From Prevotella sp. (GTDB taxonomy: Bacteria; Bacteroidota; Bacteroidia; Bacteroidales; Bacteroidaceae): a stretch of 64,000 nucleotides of DNA. Within the stretch, counting starts at the first letter, position 1. Each line of letters opens with the position of its first letter. The DNA lies in contig SUYI01000002.1 in NCBI GenBank assembly GCA_015060485.1, positions 124,001 through 188,000 on the forward strand, written 5' to 3'. A program made the translations under genes and the position numbers. Below, in pieces: positions 62,986 through 64,000 of this stretch. Below the pieces are notes generated by a model. It saw nothing but the letters and a program-made list of their open reading frames with translations, did not search any database and was not told where the DNA came from.

Positions 62986-64000
62986 ATGAAGAAATTTATC
63001 AGTGTCATATGTGTTATCTGTGGCTACATCGCTACTGCACAATCAAAAGTTACGTTGCCCAGTTTCTTCTCTGACAACATGGTGTTGCAACAACAGACGG
63101 AGTGTAACATCTGGGGAACGGCAGACAAGGGTAAGTCGGTGGTTGTTATCACGTCGTGGGACAAGAAGTCGTACTCGGCGTTGGTTGATGAAAACGGCGA
63201 ATTTCTGGTGAAGGTGAAGACTCCCAAGGCTGGGGGACCTTACGATATCACGTTCGCCTTGGCTACTACCAGCAAGTCGTCTGCTGTTTCTTCAGGGATG
63301 GCCTACGACTGCACTTTGCACAACGTGATGATTGGCGAGGTGTGGATATGTAGCGGACAGTCGAACATGGAGATGCTGATGAAGGGTTACAAGGCTCAGC
63401 CTGTAGAAGGCGCTACAGAAGAATTGCTTTCCTGCAAAGACGATGAACTGCGATTGTTTTATGGTAAGCGATTAGCGTCACTGGAACCCCAGCAAGACCT
63501 AAAAGGCTCGTGGAAAAAAGCCGATGCAGCCAGTGTCCGTGAATTCTCGGCAACGGCGTATTTCTTCGGCAAGGCGCTGAGAAAGTCGCTGGGCGTTCCT
63601 GTGGGGCTGATATGTACGGCTTTTGGCGGTTCTGCCTGTGAGGCTTGGATGAAGGCAGACTGGCTGAAGGCCTTCCCCAAGGTGAACCTCGACATAACGG
63701 AAGAAAAGGTAAAGAAACTGCAGCAACGTTGTCCGACAGCTCTTTATAACGGACAACTCTCGCCGCTCATAGGCTATGGAATTCGTGGTGCCATCTGGTA
63801 TCAGGGCGAGGACAACATACCTCGCTATGATTACTACGCAGAACTCTTAAAAACGATGGTTCAGGGTTGGCGAGCAGAGTGGAAACAAGGCGATTTTCCC
63901 TTCTATTATTGTCAGATAGCTCCCTATGACTACAGCCTTATAGGTTGGCAAGATAGTCAGTATCTGCGTGAGCAACAGTTGAAGGCGGAGACAATGATAT
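62986..64000 (+). CDS. Sialate O-acetylesterase-like protein, 3' end cut by window
   Basis: Exported esterase of the sialate O-acetylesterase (SASA/SGNH-type) family, open at the window end and so missing from the track. Signal peptide MKKFISVICVICGYIATAQ. The mature part starts VTLPSFFSDNMVLQQ, and the nucleophile motif GEVWICSGQSNMEML (Ser ~128) and GIRGAIWYQGEDN (block with catalytic-site Gly/Glu region) are clear. Family members deacetylate sialic acid or plant polysaccharides; next to GH106 and GH2, removal of acetyl groups from pectin or xylan is more likely. It lies 20 bases after GH106, the third gene of that operon. At least 338 residues are visible; the catalytic His region is beyond the window. 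Confidence 0.88.
   Translation, partial: MKKFISVICVICGYIATAQSKVTLPSFFSDNMVLQQQTECNIWGTADKGKSVVVITSWDKKSYSALVDENGEFLVKVKTPKAGGPYDITFALATTSKSSAVSSGMAYDCTLHNVMIGEVWICSGQSNMEMLMKGYKAQPVEGATEELLSCKDDELRLFYGKRLASLEPQQDLKGSWKKADAASVREFSATAYFFGKALRKSLGVPVGLICTAFGGSACEAWMKADWLKAFPKVNLDITEEKVKKLQQRCPTALYNGQLSPLIGYGIRGAIWYQGEDNIPRYDYYAELLKTMVQGWRAEWKQGDFPFYYCQIAPYDYSLIGWQDSQYLREQQLKAETMI

Overview
The window looks like a chromosomal segment of a Bacteroidota bacterium, most likely family Prevotellaceae (gut or rumen Prevotella sensu lato). The evidence is the set of Bacteroidales-type proteins (GH127, GH106 and GH95 enzymes, MG2/plug-like surface proteins, a FISUMP lipoprotein, AAA_14/DUF4143 ATPases, a membrane-spanning AraC regulator) and housekeeping promoters of the Bacteroides type (TTTG-N19-21-TAnnTTTG) before rimP and sufC. 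There is no CRISPR array, recognisable tRNA or rRNA gene, transposase or SusC/SusD pair.

Layout: 1-4.5 kb, the 3' part of purL and a pair of short chromate-transporter genes. 4.5-7.6 kb (minus strand), FMN-binding and beta-barrel proteins and GH127. 7.7-17.5 kb (plus), a GH43-like/MGH1-like giant enzyme, then GH78 alpha-L-rhamnosidase in an apparent operon with a corrinoid methyltransferase fusion. 17.5-19.2 kb (minus), a MetH-type activation protein and a second URO-D-family methyltransferase. 19.3-24.6 kb (plus), DapA-family aldolase, sodium/solute symporter, beta-barrel protein and L-fucose isomerase. 24.7-27.4 kb (minus), GH3. 27.5-35.5 kb (plus), an alpha/beta hydrolase, a TPR protein, and an ECF sigma/anti-sigma pair followed by two MG2-plug proteins. 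36.6-40.5 kb, GH95 and a sugar-isomerase-like protein. 40.6-45.3 kb, rimP-nusA-infB. 45.3-56.8 kb, sufB, then about 8 kb of accessory genes, then sufCD. 56.9-64 kb, GH2, GH106 and a sialate O-acetylesterase-like gene cut by the window end.

The carbohydrate genes fit degradation of rhamnose-, arabinose- and fucose-containing plant polysaccharide (pectin, possibly rhamnogalacturonan), with monosaccharide uptake and isomerisation alongside. Seven of these transcription units are preceded by a shared promoter-like motif, (G)ATGAC or GTTAC, 16-17 bp, then (C/A)GTC. This resembles an ECF-sigma promoter and differs from the TTTG/TAnnTTTG boxes of the housekeeping genes. A related motif lies before the ECF sigma gene in the window.

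Two things stand out. The first is a three-part protein (URO-D-like, homocysteine methyltransferase, corrinoid-binding) that looks like methionine synthase with its pterin half replaced, encoded just downstream of a rhamnosidase, with a separate reactivation-domain protein and a second URO-D protein nearby. The second is a pervasive set of short repeats (degenerate 7-nt arrays, 9-nt arrays, small hairpins) found between genes and also, in frame, inside many genes, including purL, infB, sufB, fucI and several glycosidases. One array is the linker that joins the two halves of the methyltransferase fusion, and others form the hydrophobic core of signal peptides.
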